In this document: one piece after another, positions 62,072 to 64,000 of the stretch
Numbering within the stretch: the first letter of the stretch is position 1
Layout of the letters: the number at the start of each line of letters is the position of its first letter
NCBI GenBank assembly: GCA_031317595.1
Contig: JANCMB010000001.1
Location: forward strand, 1,854,971-1,918,970
Length of the DNA: 64,000 nt
Direction of reading: 5' to 3'
From: Glutamicibacter sp. PS
GTDB lineage: Bacteria > Actinomycetota > Actinomycetes > Actinomycetales > Micrococcaceae
The notes under the pieces: model-generated
Databases searched by the model: none
What the model saw: only the letters and a program-made list of their open reading frames with translations
Told to the model about the DNA's origin: nothing
Made by a program: the position numbers and the translations under genes

Positions 62072-63013
62072 CTATCGGTTCAGGTTGCGTCCGGGATTAT
62101 GTGGGTCGATTCGAGCCTGGTTGGCGGCTTGTTGCCATACGTCGCGCAGCGTGGTTCCGCTGCGGGCCGAGCTCAGGAGCGCTTCGGCCAGTACCCGTGA
62201 TCGGTGTTGTCCGAAGCTCAGTCCCCGGTAGGCCGGGCGCGGGTCGACCGGCTCCTGTGCGGTGGCGAGTTGGCCGCCCAGTGCCTCGGTAAATATCGAG
62301 GTGGGTGTCGTCGCGCGGTGCGGCCCGGCGAGAGCTTCTTCGCAGATCATGTGCACGGCGTTCACCTCGGTCCGCGGGAGGTAGAGGACGATGGCGTCCG
62401 ATCGCGGGTGGCTGGCCGCGGTGGAAAGTGCCTTGGCCTGGTACCCACAACCGGTGGCATTTAGCGCCTGGAGCAGCGGGCCCCAGTACCGCACGGTATC
62501 CGATGCCGAGCTTGAGGAGATGTAAATCCGGCTGATCTCCCCCGGGCCGGGTCCGTGCTCGCCAAGCGCGAGAACGTAGCCCGGTGTGGTGTTAGTGCGG
62601 TAGCTAGGAAAGTACGCCCCGGTGATCGTTCCTTGTGCATCACGGACCAGGTGTTCGGGGTGGATCAGGACCTTGAGTCCGGCCACGTCTACCGGGGTCG
62701 GTGAGCCCGTCTCGGCCAGCTGTAGGCCTAGCGCAGCCACCGGCTGGTACACCTGACGGTGCGGGATCTCTGCGATGAGGCGTTCGACGAGTTCGGGTTC
62801 GCCGGTCGGTGGTGTTTGCGCAGCGGTCTCCGAGTGCCTGATGTGAAATTTCCGGTAGATGGCCGCCGACAACTCGGCCCGCAGTTCCGCCTCGCTGCCG
62901 GCCTGAATCCGTTCGGAGCCAACCGTGGCAGCGGTACCGTTCGCCGCGACCGCAAGCTCGATCTCGTCGAGTACATCGAGGAAGTTCTGGGTGAGGCAGA
63001 TGCTACTACTCAT
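62072..63013 (-). CDS. HopA1-like lyase (class V lanthipeptide-type)
   Basis: A 313-residue protein resembling the HopA1 effector family, as used by class V lanthipeptide synthetases to eliminate phosphate from phospho-Ser/Thr. The residues IYRKFHIRHSE near 60-70, PSYRTNTTPGYVLALGEHGP near the middle, and AYRGLSFGQHRSRVLAEALL near the C-terminus fit that family's pattern. ATG 63013 has GAAGGA eight bases upstream; a far longer frame upstream is a shadow of the kinase gene. It lies 13 bases behind the kinase gene and just ahead of the precursors. With the kinase it would make dehydro-residues. Confidence 0.8.
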   Translation of the reverse strand: MSSSICLTQNFLDVLDEIELAVAANGTAATVGSERIQAGSEAELRAELSAAIYRKFHIRHSETAAQTPPTGEPELVERLIAEIPHRQVYQPVAALGLQLAETGSPTPVDVAGLKVLIHPEHLVRDAQGTITGAYFPSYRTNTTPGYVLALGEHGPGPGEISRIYISSSSASDTVRYWGPLLQALNATGCGYQAKALSTAASHPRSDAIVLYLPRTEVNAVHMICEEALAGPHRATTPTSIFTEALGGQLATAQEPVDPRPAYRGLSFGQHRSRVLAEALLSSARSGTTLRDVWQQAANQARIDPHNPGRNLNR

Positions 63014-63026
63014 TGGTGTCGTTCCT

Positions 63027-64000
63027 TCAGAATCCCAGGGCCACACGATAGGCGGCCGGAGCGAGTAGAATTTTCCGCCCGATGCCGGCGGCGGCTCGTT
63101 CAATACCCGGCAGCCGGGAGACGGTCGCGGCTCGGGCGATGGTTCGATCCACCAAGTGCCATCCCAGGTGCGCGGTGGCACGCAGGGCGAGCTCGGGATC
63201 GTCGCGCTTGGCTTCGCGTCGATAGGCCTGCCACATCTGGCTGATGCGTGGGGCGAGGTGTTCCATGCGTTCGGTGATGCGCCGGGTGGCGCTGGCCGCA
63301 TCGAAACTCAGTGGTGGGGCTCCGGCTCCGCCGCGACTGGTGACGGTGTCGAGCACCGCGCGATAGATCCATTCGCCGGCGAAGGTTCCCAGGTCGCGGG
63401 CCGGATCTCCGAGGCCGAATTCTTCCCAGTCCAGCAGCACCGGGCGGCCGTCGCTGAGGTGGAACTGATCAAGTCGCAAATCTCCGTGGATGGGGGCTAC
63501 CTGATATGCCGCCTCCCAGGCCCGAAGTTCCTCGGCGGCGGTTACCAGCGCCTGATCCTCTTGCAGTTGTGGCCACAGGGCCAGCTCGGCCAGCGTGAAT
63601 CGTACATAACGCTCTTGTGAGACCCCGTGGCGCAGCATCTGCGTGGGTGGACTCGGGTGATAGCTGGCGGTGAGCCCGTCGGTGGGAGCCCGATGAAGGC
63701 GTGCCATGCGGCGTCCGGCTTGTGCGGCAAAGTCTTCCGGGATTGCTTCCCGGATCAGCAGTTCGGCAAGGTTGATTCCACCGCAGTGTTCGAAGATCAA
63801 CAATCCGTCGGCTTTGCGGTGGGCGATCAGTTGAGGGCTAAGTGGTGCCAGTGCGCTATGGCGCTGGGAGAACTCGGCGAAGGCCACTGAGCGTTCGAAG
63901 GCTCGGTCCCCGGAGACCTCCGCCGAGATGTGTTTGACGAAGATACGCTGCCCCGAGGTCAGGCTCATGCTCCAGGCGCCGTTGCGGCCGTTGAATGCTG
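63027..64000 (-). CDS. APH-fold kinase of the RiPP cluster, N-terminus outside window
   Basis: The frame stays open to the window edge, so the start is missing; 323 residues are seen. It has the aminoglycoside phosphotransferase fold with the catalytic loop HGDLRLDQF and the metal-binding LLDWEEFGLGDPARDLG, both aspartates intact; the usual Asn of the loop is Gln. The N-lobe lysine appears in RIFVKH. In class V lanthipeptide clusters such a kinase phosphorylates Ser/Thr of the precursor before elimination by the HopA1-like lyase, which is the next gene, 13 bases on. Drug phosphorylation is a less likely role in this context. Confidence 0.85.
   Translation of the reverse strand, partial: AFNGRNGAWSMSLTSGQRIFVKHISAEVSGDRAFERSVAFAEFSQRHSALAPLSPQLIAHRKADGLLIFEHCGGINLAELLIREAIPEDFAAQAGRRMARLHRAPTDGLTASYHPSPPTQMLRHGVSQERYVRFTLAELALWPQLQEDQALVTAAEELRAWEAAYQVAPIHGDLRLDQFHLSDGRPVLLDWEEFGLGDPARDLGTFAGEWIYRAVLDTVTSRGGAGAPPLSFDAASATRRITERMEHLAPRISQMWQAYRREAKRDDPELALRATAHLGWHLVDRTIARAATVSRLPGIERAAAGIGRKILLAPAAYRVALGF

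Noticed and set aside
57271-64000. Thioamitide cluster proper
   Set aside because: Kinase, HopA1-like lyase and flavoprotein fit, but no YcaO or TfuA gene is visible in the window. It remains possible only if they lie beyond base 64000, so I did not call it.
63027-64000. Aminoglycoside resistance phosphotransferase
   Set aside because: The fold and motifs match, but the gene is adjacent to a HopA1-like lyase and RiPP precursors, which fits peptide phosphorylation far better.
1-64000. Prophage, insertion sequence or integrative element
   Set aside because: No transposase, integrase, phage structural gene or terminal inverted repeat was recognised. The single tRNA gene shows no duplicated 3' end nearby.

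Overview
The window reads as chromosomal DNA of a high-GC Gram-positive bacterium, most likely a member of the Micrococcaceae close to Glutamicibacter, Paeniglutamicibacter or Arthrobacter. The evidence is gene content: CGNR and DUF2505 proteins, an actinobacterial LpdA, a copper amine oxidase of the Arthrobacter type, and a fused biotin carboxylase/BCCP. The assignment rests on protein character only; no database was searched.

Layout. 1-10 kb: part of a large Ig-like surface protein, a DUF885 protein, a dicarboxylate/amino-acid symporter, and a TetR regulator with two operator copies in front of an MMPL exporter and maf. 10-23 kb: a CGNR regulator, acyl-CoA carboxylase alpha subunit, an SDR, an MHS transporter, lpdA, and a nucleoside salvage operon (purine nucleoside phosphorylase, phosphosugar mutase, deoC). 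23-30 kb: mfd, DUF2505, nhaA, and a divergent TetR/oxidoreductase pair around a nested palindrome. 30-43 kb: nitrogen and amine catabolism: aspA, a flavin monooxygenase, a tightly coupled RidA-DUF1028-M20 hydrolase-aldehyde dehydrogenase operon, LysR and TetR regulators, copper amine oxidase and an APC permease. 43-51 kb: housekeeping genes (sufSU, pth, a short rplY, prs, glmU, tRNA-Gln, an ABC-F protein). 51.8-54.6 kb: a ribose locus (rbsD, rbsK, lacI) that appears to have lost its ABC transporter by an internal deletion, leaving an rbsA start joined to an rbsB end.

The most unusual part is 55-64 kb. On the minus strand, in coding order, lie an APH-fold kinase cut by the window edge, a HopA1-like lyase, four tandem small precursor peptides, a flavoprotein cysteine decarboxylase, a second APH-fold protein lacking both catalytic aspartates, an M16 zinc peptidase and an M16-like partner without the zinc motif. 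The last four are linked by short overlaps or gaps. This is the enzyme set of class V lanthipeptides and, in part, of thioamitides. The precursors share one leader and end in a hydrophobic core with two cysteines, one of them C-terminal. They alternate between two core types (2-1-2-1), so the locus may make two related aminovinyl-cysteine peptides.

Next to the cluster is a two-component system (histidine kinase and LuxR-type regulator). Divergent from it is a 63-residue secreted-looking peptide ending in a small Cys-Cys loop, a possible signal for the kinase. No export or immunity gene is visible, so the cluster probably continues beyond base 64000.
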